From: Tipula vernalis
Lineage: Eukaryota > Arthropoda > Insecta > Diptera > Tipulidae
Length of the DNA stretch: 64,000 bases
Assembly: GCA_958295665.1 (NCBI GenBank)
Contig: OY282558.1
Location: 336,013,106 to 336,077,105 of the forward strand
Reading direction: 5' to 3'
Positions 1 to 10,871 of the stretch are shown here, one piece after another (the stretch's first letter is position 1; every line of letters starts with the position of its first letter). The translations under genes were made by a program, and so were the position numbers. Under the pieces are notes generated by a model that was not told the origin of the DNA, searched no databases, and saw only the letters and a list, made by a program, of their open reading frames with translations.

Positions 1-291
1 ACCAGTTTATAGCTTCGATGGTTTTTATGGCCACAATAAATTCTTATTGCTAAGTGAATTTTTAAAATATCATAACTCTTTATTTTTATTAGCTATACAG
101 TTTGTGTCGTTAAATGTTTGGATATTACAGCTCTATAAAAATACGAATGTAAATCTTGCTTATCAGGTAAAAAATTTTTTTTACAAATACTGCCACAAAT
201 ATTTAATGTATAATCGCATTTCTTATAAATGAGTTTTCTATTCCCCCTTCCCCCCCCCCCCTGAATTCCCTGTAGTTTCAACCGACTACCC
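1..291. other. AT-rich non-coding stretch
   Basis: I see no gene here. Short open frames exist on both strands but show no recognisable motif. A run of 12 C residues at about 250-261 is the only notable low-complexity feature. Confidence 0.5.
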
Positions 292-605
292 TCTCTTTTA
301 CAGAATTATCAAACGAAACCAATGAATCAAAATCACTTGAAGGTGTTCTATTGATATCATGTAATGGCGGAAAATTGATATTATTTTCGATAAGATTTGA
401 ATTATAATTTGTTCCTTGGATTTCTATATAGTTAATACATTGGCATTGAGTTCGTTTATAGACAAATTTCCAATTTGATCATTGTAAGCCGTACTGGATA
501 TAAGCTGTCTGTGCGTCGAGAAGGGACATACCATTATTTTGATAAGGTCTTTTTCGGGATGGTTTTCGGGCTAACTTTGCATACAAGTGTAATAATCTAG
601 ATTAA
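292..605 (-). pseudogene. Possible coding remnant, unidentified
   Basis: Read on the minus strand, three successive segments are open and look protein-like. One contains LLDAQTAYIQYG, the next NDQIGNLSINEL and the last FPPLHDINRTPSSDFDSLV, which ends in a stop. Joining them needs two frame changes within about 300 bases. The composition is polar and Asn/Ser-rich. I do not recognise the family. It could be a decayed transposon gene, a frame-shifted host exon, or chance in AT-rich DNA. No splice pair explains the frame changes, and a 15-base intron would be too short. Confidence 0.2.
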
Positions 606-887
606 CGAGTAATCCATAAAGGTAAATACGACAAATATTTCTTAATAGAATTCTTTTCTTTTTTCTTTATTTTACAATCTACCTCATTATGAGACATTCA
701 GTAAATTTTTTGTCTTTTTACATTGACATGATTCGAGTATTTTTATCCATTGATAAAATCTCACTTACATTACGATTTGTATAAATTGATAGAACCCATA
801 AATTTCTTATTAATTCGATTCATTAGAGATTTTAAAAGTTAATATTTAAAGGTATATCTAAGAACTATTTGGCAAATCAATAATTTC

Positions 888-2758
888 TCATTGTGGTAGT
901 GAAAAGCCTACTCCCCAGGTCATTTGGATGAATTGTCCATCTTCAGTGGTACCTGGCACTGGAATCCAGGTTGGGACCTGTAGATCTTTGTAAATTATAT
1001 CGGTTGATATGAACCATGGTGCATCTGCTATGATTCTTAGAAATTTGGACTGGAACCGCTTAGGAATGTCCACGGTCGAGTTGCTAGCCGTTCCCCACAG
1101 CTGTATACCATATGTCCAAATGGGTTTTATTAGCAATTATTAGTTTATTTTCAATCGATAAACTTGATTTTCTGTCAAACAGCCAACACATTTTTGTTAG
1201 TTTCATTTCCAATTGCTTTCTTTTTGTCCTTTACGCGAAACTTCTGTAGCTCTATTGGGGTCTTCATGTGATCAGAGTACTGTCGTGTCGTGTGCAAATA
1301 TTGCGACAGTTACTTGATTGCCTATAGGTATATCTGCGGTATATAGCAGATATAATATCGGTCTAATCACGCTGCCCTGTGGTGCACCAGATTTAATTGG
1401 GCGAACATTTATAAACGCTATATAGACTTAGTTAGAATTCTGTAGAAATCATGTGGCAATCCCACATGCCACAACTTGTCAATAGCTTGTGCTCTATCCA
1501 AGAATAAAGTGGAACAATATCTTTTATCCCCATGGTTTCTTCAATTCTGGCCTAAATCCAAACTGATGATCCGGAATCAGATTCTTCAACAATATACGCT
1601 TTAGACGCTTAAGTAGTAATTTTTCAAATAATTTTGACATAATTGATAGCTACTCGAAGGTCTGTCTTCAGGGGGGCTTGCCTCGTTTTGGTATTAATAT
1701 TACTTGTGAAACCTTCCATTGTATTGGGAAATATCCTTTTCAAAAGTATAGCGTTTAATAAATAGGTTAAAAATCGAAAACCCTTATCTAGCAACTGTTG
1801 CAAAATTTTTCCTGCGATAAGATCATATCCTGGCGCCTTTTTAGCATTTAACTCTCTCTGTATCACGGTTCTTACTTCTATACCACAGAAAACTTGGTGA
1901 TTATCGTTATTCTCTTCATCTTTACTTTCTGACGGATATGGTGGAAATACCCTTCGAAATGGTCTGCAAATACTTCAGCCTTCTCTTCGTTATGTCTAGT
2001 CCAGTGACCGTCACTTTTACATATCGGCGGAATATGCTGTTGTGGTTGTTTCAGTTTCTTAGTCACCTTCCACATTGAATATTGTATGTTTTCTGTTAGT
2101 GATAAATCTTTTGAATTGATTGGTTTTTTTCGCGGAGAAGTAGTTCTTTTCACTGTTTGACGATTTTGTTCAGTTTACGTTCATCTCTCGCTAGTCGATG
2201 TCGTTGACATTGCTGTCTTAACTTTCTTTTCCCCTTAATCATTTTTTTGAAAACATTCGAACATTCCCCTTTCTTTTGTTTCTCATTTTGTAGTGGTGTG
2301 GGCTTCTAAGCTGCGGACTGAATACAATTATTGAAATGTTCCGTTTTTTAGGTTCTTTAATTTGATGTTTGTGTTTTGATTGATGATCAAATGGTTCCAT
2401 TTTTATTGCATATTTTGGTGGGCGGAATATGGCCGAAATCGCTATAGGACCTAGCCAATCTTCTATTACTACAGTAGTTGCTTGTAGATGCTCTTTCTAA
2501 TACTTTTCTACTTCATGGTGTTTAATTATGTTTTTGATTATAACTGCAGGGCCACCATGAGCTGTTCCATCAGGATGATTTGTGTCATATTCGGTGTATC
2601 TGGGTGTTTTAGGAAGTTGGTGTATTTTTGCAGGTATTATGTGTTTCGGATATTAGCATGACATCAATTTCTTGTTCTATCAAGAAACTTTTACCTTCTT
2701 GTCTATGTTGTGACAAGCCGTTGCCATTCCACACTGCTAATTTAAGTGTTCTGGACAT
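888..2758 (-). pseudogene. Jockey-clade LINE ORF2 (endonuclease + reverse transcriptase), broken
   Basis: This is the remains of ORF2 of a non-LTR retrotransposon of the Jockey clade. The ATG at 2758 opens with LKLAVWNGNGLSQHRQE, the typical beginning of the apurinic-type endonuclease, followed by EIDVMLISETHNT. At 2153-1878 is the endonuclease-RT linker (LWK-type region with KKLKQPQQHIPPI). At 1866-1624 is the start of the RT (NAKKAPGYDLI...KILQQLLDKG). At 1136-888 is the end of the RT (KPIWTYGIQLWGTASNS, RFQSK.LRII). Many stops and frameshifts separate these islands and the catalytic YADD box is not readable. ORF1 of the same element lies just upstream, on the same strand. The family assignment is by motif recognition and the element is clearly dead. 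Confidence 0.85.
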
Positions 2759-2959
2759 TGAATGATTTAGAGACAATGGTTCGTTAGAAGATTGAGGATA
2801 GTATCCAATTTGATAATTTTTCCATCATAATTTCTAACGGCTCGGGCACTTGTTCATGATTTTTTGAATTATCCGTTGATTGGTTTTCTTTGGTACGATT
2901 TCCTTCCGAAGTTTGACGTTTAATTGAATCTTTGAGTTTGTGTGCATATGTAGTCCCAG

Positions 2960-3800
2960 TGTACTAACACACAGTGGCTTCTCCGCAATTTTTTCTCTGA
3001 GGAGGATATCTGCGAGTTTGAACTTCTGGAACCTTTATATTTGGCTGGATGGCCTACCATTACAAAGAACGTATTTGACCTTTATACTCCACGTTTTCTT
3101 TTCACATTGATTTGTGAGATGTTCACCTTTACATTCCACACATCTGGGTTTTTGATTGCAATAAGATTTGGTATATCCGTATCTTTAACAAGTATTGCAT
3201 TGAAGCACTTCCCGCTTAATATGTAACTTTTCAATTTATATAACTGAATGTATCAGTCTACTGATCGAATCTATTTCTTTATTTGATTCACTCATTCGAA
3301 GGTCAACTTTAAAGAGTGGGAGTGGCTTTTTCGTACCACCTTGTCTTATGTTGCCGATATTACTAATATCGTGGCCCAGTTTAATTAACTCGCTTTTCAA
3401 ATTTTCATTGTTAATTGATTGATGCAAGTTTCGTATGATCACCTGGTAGGTTTTGTTCACTTTCTGTTGGAACGAATGGTGTTTTGCTTCGTTAGGGATC
3501 TAATCACCAATGGGTATACCTCGGTATCTTTTATTTGGATTTTAAGCTGGTTAGTTCCAATTACTTTTAAATCGAAGTTGTCTTCAGCCAGTTGCTTTAA
3601 CAAGACAGTTAAAAGATTGATTATTTCTACACCTCTCACAAATACTGGTGGCGACATTATTTTTTTGGATTGGGACGGTTCTTCGACTTTCTTCGGCGTC
3701 GACAAAGTTGGATCGCTCGACTCTTTAGGTTATCCCGAATGTGAAAGTAGTTGCGGAGTTAAGATAAATTATATGTTTGGGCGACATCGGAGAATAAGTT
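2960..3800 (-). pseudogene. Jockey-clade LINE ORF1 (gag-like), broken
   Basis: This is the gag-like ORF1 lying 5' of the ORF2 above. The segment at 3705-3457 reads MSPPVFVRGVEIINLL followed by NQLKIQIKDTEVYPLVIRSL. After a one-step frame change, 3460-3236 gives YQVIIRNLHQSIN and LIKLGHDISNIGNIR followed by TKKPLPLFKVDL. This order is typical of the PRE_C2HC domain of Jockey Gag proteins. Further down, around 3200-3030, cysteine-rich peptide (PRCVECKGEHLTNQC) marks the zinc knuckles that bind element RNA. Frameshifts break it into at least three pieces. It is in the correct order with ORF2, so both belong to one degraded copy. Confidence 0.8.
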
Positions 3801-4127
3801 AATGGTTGAGATGACATGTTTTCTGATGAATTTTGATTCACTTGTGTCATTTGAAGCGAACTACCTGATGGAGTTCGTGGAACACGGCCATTACAATGTG
3901 TAATAACCTACAATCTTTGTCATTAACACCTTACAGTTTTCTTTGGGGCTGCTTGAATACAACCCCTATTCGTCAACCATGTTAACTTTTTTTTATCCGA
4001 AGAGCTTAACCTTGTTCTAATTCAATTATTTCATCGGGGCCATATAAAGAACTTGTGAGGCTATTAAATATTTCAAATGCTTGAGTAACGTCTTAAGTAA
4101 CGCAAAGACTACAAAATATCGTACAAT

Positions 4128-5165
4128 ATGAATCAAATATTTTGTTGGTATCAGTCATTCATCATTGTTCCACAATCTTTCCCTAAGTCATTCCGACATA
4201 TTACTTTATTTTCAACCTTTCTTACAATTCTTGAAAGGATATTTGACAGATTTATTAGAGATTATTATTTGCCCAACTCCCCCTTCAGCAACATTCAACA
4301 TGCTTATAGCGTTAGTAAGTTCTGTGAAATTGCTCTATATGAACTTGTTTCTTGTGAGCACTTTACTGGATATTGCGGCAAATTTTGATAGTACTTTGTT
4401 TGTTACACGATTACTAAAGCCTGCAAATTGAGCTGGATGGCCTACCGTTTATATCAAGGTTGCCAAAGGATGTACACAGGTTGGTACTCTCTCCTCTACT
4501 GTAACTTTTGGTCATTTATCATCTATTTGTTAAACTGCAGCACTCTAGCTTCATTGTCCCGAGCTATGGCGATGATCTGATTATTACAGTTGCAGGTAAA
4601 TTCCTGAATGTCTTATCCGATTTAATGCAACAAGCCTTACTTATAGTCGAGGCATGGTGTATTGAGAAAGGCTTAATCGTCCAGTCTAATTGTCATTACT
4701 TGTCAGGACTAATTGAATGTCGCTGTTATTGTTCAAAATATTTTTTTCTGTACGGATAGTTTACTGTACTCAACTCTTTGAATAATCCCTTGACAATTTC
4801 AAAACTTGTCAAAGACTGCAAACAGTACATTAACCTTCTTTGTCCCAACAATAGGGAATGACATCGCTGATTCCTTAGCCAGGGCTGGGTCGCAGTTATC
4901 ACGTGGCGGTTCCGAAACAGTGGCCACCGTATCTTTTAACAGCGGTAAGAAGGCTAAAAAAAAACTTAGCTCTCAAAGAGTTAAGCATGAAGTGGTTTGC
5001 TAGGTTTGGTTTAGCTTTAAAAAAGAACATTTAAGAATATTGGTCGGAATCCTTATGGGTCATGGTCGGTTTGAGGATCATCTCCATCACCTATGTCTTA
5101 AAGATGAGGAAACTGAATGCAATTTGTGTGCAATTTCCCGGCTTCTGAAGGGTTTCGTTAGTAGA
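4128..5165 (+). pseudogene. RNase H-bearing LINE fragment (I/LOA/R1-like), broken
   Basis: This is a plus-strand non-LTR retrotransposon remnant. At 4128-4388 is the RT finger region: LERIFDRFIRDYYLP followed by NIQHAYSV. Near 4440-4500 is a decayed copy of the GCPQGG-type box. At 4508-4759 is the catalytic box in the form YGDDLIITV with the downstream MQQALLIVEAWCIEKGL. At 4806-5003 is the end of an RNase H (FVPTIGNDIADSLARAGSQL). Around 5010-5160 a frame gives LVGILMGHGRFEDHL and a Cys pair, the usual C-terminal zinc region. Order and spacing fit one element with internal deletions. RNase H after RT points to the I/LOA/R1 group rather than Jockey; the exact clade is unresolved. Confidence 0.75.
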
Positions 5166-5239
5166 TATTTAACTGCAGTACTTTCGATGTAGATAGACTA
5201 CCTTCCCTACCTTGGCCAAAATTGATTCAATTTGCCAAG

Positions 5240-6190
5240 GTACCTGTGGACGTTTATATATTGTAATAGAATTCTGGACTTACAAAAACTATTTTTATAA
5301 ACAGCAAGGAATTCCATTCAAAAATTGAAAGGCAACTCAGTAAAAATAGTTCTAGACTGAAATGCCTTTTCAGAAACTATTTCAATCGAAAAATTAAAAG
5401 GCATTCTGGTCAAAACTTTTTGACTGGAATTCTTTTTGGATTTGTGATTGAAATGCCTTTTGATAAGGAGATTCAATCAAACAATTAAAAAGGGATCCCA
5501 GGCAAAATTGTTGTAAATAGTGAAATTAATGATATGGTGCGTCCATACTATGGGTACGTCCGAAACGGTTTTAAAATATTTTGGAAAATGCAGATTTCAA
5601 GTCTAATATTAAACCTTTCAAGAAGGTTGTTCAGTCTAAATAAATAAAAGACATTTCAGTCGAAACTGTTTTCTGACCGAAATCTTTTTTCAAAAAAAAA
5701 TTTATGACTGAAACTCCTTTCGGTTTTTGACTGAATTGTTTTTGACTATATTCCCGGAGAACAATTTTGCCTGGAATTCCTTTTTAGTTGTTTGACTGTA
5801 TCTCCTTTTCAAAAGGTATTTCAGTCACAAATCCTAAAAGAATTCCAGTCAAAAAAGTTTTGACCTGAATGCCTTTTTTCAGTTTTTTGATAGGACTTCC
5901 TTTCGAAAATGCATTTCAGTCTAAAACTATTTCGACTGAGTTGAGTTTTAATTTTTAACAGAAACTCCTTTCTGTTTGGGAATGAATTGCTTTTGACTGG
6001 GCCCGGAGCCAACGTTTAGGTCTGCGAAGGTATTTCAGTCAAAACAAATCAACCAAACAAAAGGTATTCGAGTCCATAAATTTATGACTAAAATTCGTTT
6101 CAAGAAGTTCGTTCAGTCCAAATACACAAAGGGCATTTCAGTCAAACTGTTTTCTGACCGAAATAACTTTTTTACTACGGTGACAAACGT
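5240..6190. repeat. Fold-back repeat built on a TTTTGACTGAAATGCCTTTT-like motif
   Basis: About 950 bases are filled with degenerate direct and inverted copies of a motif close to TTTTGACTGAAATGCCTTTT and its complement AAAAGGCATTTCAGTCAAAA. Adjacent inverted pairs can be seen near 5395-5440, 5640-5720 and 5820-5960. I see no coding capacity; a 63-residue open frame here is only the repeat read through. It is likely the inside of a fold-back or MITE-like element, or a decayed satellite. No clear terminal repeats or target duplications were found. Confidence 0.6.
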
Positions 6191-6329
6191 TCTGATGCGA
6201 CTCGACCTGGATACTGAGTATCCGTCTGGATACTGAGAGTAATGTTGTTGAATAATTGACTTGTAAATTCATGGTAGCACACACATTCTGGATCTGCTAA
6301 TTTGCCATCTCCTGTTCAGTAACTTCCTA

Positions 6330-7230
6330 TTCAAGTTCTGTCGGTATTTGAAAGAATGGTACTCGTACAACAGCTGGAACATTTCTAATTACCATTTCAG
6401 TGTTGTTTGCCAGTTTAATAAGTCTTTGTTTTATTGGTGGCTCTTCCTGTTCGACATCAGTGTTTTCTTCACTATTTGGTGCTTTCCTAATTCATGTAGG
6501 CACATATTTGGGAAATCATAAGCCTGCTTTTGTTGTCTTGGACGATGTTTAAGCAAAGTCCAACTGCTTGATAACGCTCAAATCTCAACACTTTATATTG
6601 TTGGCCGGGCTTTGTTGTATTCACGACACACACTTTCTTGAACTTGAACGAAGTGGCAGGTGGCCGAGTCGAAAAACACATTCTGATGCGGAAACTTGTC
6701 GTTTTTTCAAAATCAGCATCGTTCTGTCGGTCCCGGTTCTGTCTGTGAAATATACTTGATGATGTAGTGGGCAATAGATTAATTTTATCCGCATGGTTGT
6801 ATATCCATATTGGCACTCCAGAACTTGAGAATTTGGTGATTGTAATTACTAACCCATTTTTCATTCGTTGTTCGTTTTAAAGTGTAGAATCGTCCTCTAT
6901 TTCGAATAAACTCATCTGAACTCGGAGGGACAATACAAATTTGTTGGCATGGCTTGCGAGGAAAAGCAAATCGACATGTCTTAGAGTTCTACTTTATGAC
7001 ATGTTTGAATATGGCTATGGATTTGGCCGATGCTCGCAAGTCTTTTTGGAGTTTCAAAAGATGGAGCATTTTCAATCCATACTACAAGGACCATACTCAA
7101 TTCGTGTCCAGAAATCGATTACTTTTCCGCCAAGAAGGTTGTCATTCCGTTTGATTTGTTTCATAGAAACATAGGCAGGTCGGGAAAAATTTCGGCTCAA
7201 CAGAATAGGATACGATTCAATTAAACGCTA
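6330..7230 (-). pseudogene. Unidentified transposon-associated coding remnants
   Basis: Minus-strand frames are open for long stretches: 6864-6487 (125 codons) and a further segment below it that includes EEPPIKQRLIKLANNTEM and VPAVVRVPFFQIPTELE before a stop near 6330. I do not recognise a domain. The same strand carries the DUF6570-like and PPELHL-type genes immediately upstream, so these may be downstream parts of the same large transposon or of a neighbouring one. Plus-strand frames at 6941-7224 overlap and are probably shadows. Confidence 0.3.
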
Positions 7231-7244
7231 CACCTCATCAAGAT

Positions 7245-8029
7245 TTAACTGGCTAGAATCTTCAGGGGTCTGCCATCTGCAATCAAAAACGCTTTGCCCA
7301 TGTAAAGCCAATTCAAATTATTACAGCTCAAAGTAACCGTGTTCACCAGTATGATGCCGATTCCCTGAGACTCTTCAAATGTAAATGAAAGTCCTCGAAA
7401 ACACCTTGTTGGCCTCGTATAGCTCTGCCACATGGATTGATCGTCGACTGCACTAGCAGATATTCCAACATCTGGAAATAATCCAATGGCGTAATATATG
7501 CTGTGCGTTCTTCGATCAAGCCATTGTTGCCATATGGAAAGAGATGGAATCATGAAAATTCCGCGGCTTTCAACTCTCGATTCACATTCATAATATTGTC
7601 CATAGTTTTGCCAAAAATTTCGTTGACGTTTCCACTTTCTTCAAATTTATCATTATCTGGCTGCTCGTGATCAATTAGTGATATTACAGATGTTTGCACA
7701 GTAACGAATTGCGATGTTTTTACTGGCTCTAATTCTGGTTCATTTTTGGTAAGAACTCCTTCAGCTACCCCTTTCGATGAATGTGCCTCTAAATATTGCT
7801 GCATTGGTGATGTCATTAATTGAAAATTGTGTGCCGGCATTGGAGTGCACATTTTCGGATAATATGCTTTTCCCGCATGAATGGGAATCGGTGAAATAAA
7901 ATTTCTTATCATGAGACCATATGCACTGCCAGCAACAATCAAAATTCCGACATTATGTTCGGCAAACAATAAATTTATCGAAGCAAGAAGATTTAGGAAA
8001 CTAATTCCATCATTTTTTCTGTCGCACAA
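7245..8029 (-). pseudogene. Unidentified minus-strand gene in two frames, downstream of the DUF6570-like gene
   Basis: Two open frames abut at about 7550. 8029-7550 encodes 159 residues with a hydrophobic INLLFAEHNVGILIVAGSAYGLM block. 7553-7245 encodes 102 residues including YYAIGLFPDVGISASAVDD and ESQGIGIILVNTVTL. They overlap by four bases in different frames, so this may be one protein broken by a frameshift. The hydrophobic block loosely recalls the protease-like regions that accompany DUF6570 in some metazoan transposons, but I see no catalytic motif and do not assign a function. Strand and spacing tie it to the DUF6570-like gene upstream. Confidence 0.35.
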
Positions 8030-8126
8030 ACTGCCATTGAAGGCGGCATTTAAATCATCATATTCAATAACACAAAGGCATTGTCGAACATGAAGATGTC
8101 GCGTCTTACAAAATCAAGATGGCAAA

Positions 8127-8720
8127 TCACGACCATGGCAAAACATTGGTGTCCAGCATGTCATGATTGAAAGATTGTTTCATTTCTTTGATTCCAGAAA
8201 GTATCTGCATATTTAATCGCGCAAATCGATTTACTCTTACATCCTTGTAGAGTGGGTTATTTCCAATAAGCCAATCAAGTGCTTTGTAGATACGATCCGG
8301 TGAAATGTTATAATCTCTGGATCCATTCAATTTATCCAGATTTTTAGTCACTAAAACAATTCCTACATCTGTGCTCGACCGAGGAAGCATTTCAGGCAAC
8401 ATTTCGGTGACTTCAAAGATATCGAGAGCAAATAATGTTGCATGTCCTTTGAAACCGGAATTGACCAAATCTTCCTGGAAATTTGATCACTTTGCCATAC
8501 GGAATGATGCGCTGTGCCGCAATTTCACCGAAAATATCACCTGGAAGCAAGATATTCCAATACGCCTTGGATAGAGCACGACTCTTTGAGCTCTTAAAAT
8601 GCGTATACGGTGTCCCTGAACCAAGTTTAAATGTGCCAAAAACCACTCCTGATTTCCCTTCGGCCATTGAAAGTTTCACCTTCGAGAAGTTCAAAAACGC
8701 AAAAATCAGCCAATTTTAAA
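8127..8720 (-). pseudogene. DUF6570-like transposon protein, frameshifted
   Basis: 8694-8413 reads IFGEIAAQRIIPYGKVIKFPG, then changes frame near 8475 into 8468-8127, which reads GFKGHATLFALDIFEV, LPEMLPRSSTDVGIVLV and RIYKALDWLIGNNPLYKDVRVN. The run KGHA...LPR...(R)IYKALxWLxxNNPLYKD is what I recognise as the DUF6570 domain, common upstream of Helitron-type Rep/helicase genes and in other metazoan transposon proteins. One single-base frameshift is needed, so the copy is dead. A second copy of its 5' part, including the 5' flank, lies in inverted orientation at 16284-16510. No helicase follows here, so the element is either incomplete or not a Helitron. Confidence 0.6.
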
Positions 8721-8847
8721 AATTTTTGCGCCAAATATGAGACAATTCGAAAAAAAAAAAAATTTTTTTGAATTTTCAATTTTTCTCCATATGGCTCTTT
8801 TTCTGCAAGAATGCAAACAAAAACTTCTAGGAATACAAAAAAAGCAC

Positions 8848-10671
8848 TCAGCTTGAACTAAATTTCATATCAATATGGCACGTGAAAAAAATGGCATGAA
8901 CTTTCGAACTGGTTGAGATTCCCAGGTCTAGATAACTTGTTTTGAATTGCGAAACATAAACCTCAAATTTTTCGTCAAGAAAAGTTGAAAAACACGAATT
9001 CACGACATTTGAAAAGTCACTAAAACATTTGACATATTTCAAACAATGGATGGCACATTTTTCCCGAAGAATATCTATTCTGTTTAACAAAGTTTTGCAG
9101 GCATTTCCAGCAAAAGCGGAAGCCCCATGTACGAAATCATTGGACACATTGCAGGATCTAGCCCATTCTTCGGCATCGTGCTGGAATTCTTTCAGCATGT
9201 GGCTATACAGAGTGTTTACAAATCCCAACATCAGATGAAGTTCAGGTGGAGGGATTATTTCGATGATCAGCGTGTCTGGGTTTCCTGTAAATATAGGCTC
9301 GTGGATGCTACTGTGGAAATTTTTGGAATTAGTTTTTTTACTGCCGGTATTTTTAAAGGCCTCTGAATTTTCACGGCAGGTACCGATGGTTCTGTAATTT
9401 CCGCACATATTTAAATTGTCTTTCGATGCGGTACACCACGTACACGGAAAATGGCAAGAATGCGCCATAACACCAGTCATGATATTGGCTAGTTTCAGAT
9501 CCGTAGCAATGATTGTGTTAATGCATTGCAAATTCAGACAAGACCAGAGAGTACGAACATTCATGTAGTTTTCTTGCGTATCAGAAATAATTCCAAGAAT
9601 GATCAATTTCCTCACACCCGAATCCTTAAATTTCCTGGCTTGTACTCCATCTTGATATTGCTGTCTCGCTTTATTGGTATCCAAATTACCATTAGCTTCA
9701 TCAAATTTGAATTGAATAGATAAACAAATTTTCAAAAATCCGCCGCCACCGTAAAGACCGAATTTCAAATCCACTTGCTGCAATGCTCTTTTTTCTTTAA
9801 TATAGTCAACCAATCTTGGGACATCATTGCAATACACAAAACATTCAGATCTTTTTATCGCCCGGGAATTTTTGGTATTCACCACTACGCAAATCGAGAC
9901 TCGAAAAAGGAATCAAGACGATGATTTAACAAAAACAAGTCCTGTCTTAAGTTGGGTTGGAATATTTTCCTCTTTCCAGCACCAACTCGCAACGTAGCAG
10001 TCATCGAAATTGTTTTTTTTTGTCGACAGAACTAAATCTGTACTGATTTTTAAAATATCGGTTGCTGCGAGTGATTGTGTTCCCGAACTGCTGGCAACAT
10101 TGTTTGTATTCACTAACACTGGTAGTTTTTTCCCTCTTTTCTGTGATAAACACAACTGTCCTTGTTTTGTTGAATTTTCTGGTGCAACTAAAATGTCTTT
10201 CAATATTGACGATGTCAATTGTTCCTTTTCTTTTAACGATAAATTATTTTTAATTAGGTCGGTCAGAGTTGAAACGCATTTTGAAGAAGTGCAGAAATTC
10301 TTGGTATCCAGTTCTCCTTCGCATTTCTTATATTTCCTATGAACCACTTTATTTTTCATCAATTTCCCGAGAATCATGTTCCGTGGTTGAGCTCACACAA
10401 GTTTACACAAATTGCACTCACAAAGTATTTATCCTGAGATCTGGTTGCACATGGAAGTGCCGAGAAATCAGAATATTCCGGCAAAGGCAACGTGTTTGAA
10501 CGATTTTGCAAGTACTACAAACAGCGGATGGATATCGACTATCGTCAACATTATTATTTACCACATTTTTTATTCTACTCTTCAATATGCCTTTTCCTTA
10601 AACAGAACACACAGATTACGGATCGGTTCTCTTCATGAGTTCGCGCATGGTCTTTTGACTTTCGCGGCATT
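8848..10671 (-). pseudogene. Zinc-ribbon / PPELHL-family transposon protein (possible DDE recombinase), truncated
   Basis: The likely start at 10671 gives MPRKSKDHARTHEENRS, then ICVFC and, after a frame change, YPSAVCSTCK: two CxxC pairs forming an N-terminal zinc-binding module. 10377-9913 contains LTDLIKNNLSLKEKEQL. 9885-8848 (345 codons) contains IIATDLKLANIMTG, a HSCHFPCTWC zinc pair, IIPPPELHLMLGFVNTLY, AFAGNACKTLLNRIDIL and LDLGISTSSKVHAIFF. I recognise this as a family of uncharacterised proteins multiplied in arthropod and cnidarian genomes. The motif order resembles RAG1/Transib cores (zinc pair, LHxxxG, then GNxxxxLL), but that is inference. The copy stops before the region where a final acidic SEQxSE-type motif is expected, and it has at least two frameshifts. 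Confidence 0.5.
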
Positions 10672-10871
10672 TTGAATTTTTTCACACAAGCAACAAATTA
10701 ATGTACACCACAAAAAGAATATAGCTCGGACGACACGCCGTACCTGAACTTTATTAGTAAACGATTCGTAGCTAATGTTTTATTTTGAAATTGACTGGTC
10801 GACTACTGCCTGACACCCCCTCTATGTTCCAATGATTTGAAAATACGCGCTTTACGCACACAGACGCACAC

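Noticed and set aside
242..262. C-rich tract as a structural or regulatory motif
   Set aside because: A single C-run without the repeated blocks needed for a quadruplex or i-motif on its own; simple low-complexity sequence.
3419..3802. 127-codon plus-strand open frame
   Set aside because: It is antisense to the Jockey ORF1 remnant, which has recognisable motifs on the other strand.
6941..7224. Overlapping plus-strand frames of 64-77 codons
   Set aside because: Three frames overlap the same bases, none shows a motif, and neighbouring coding remnants are on the minus strand.
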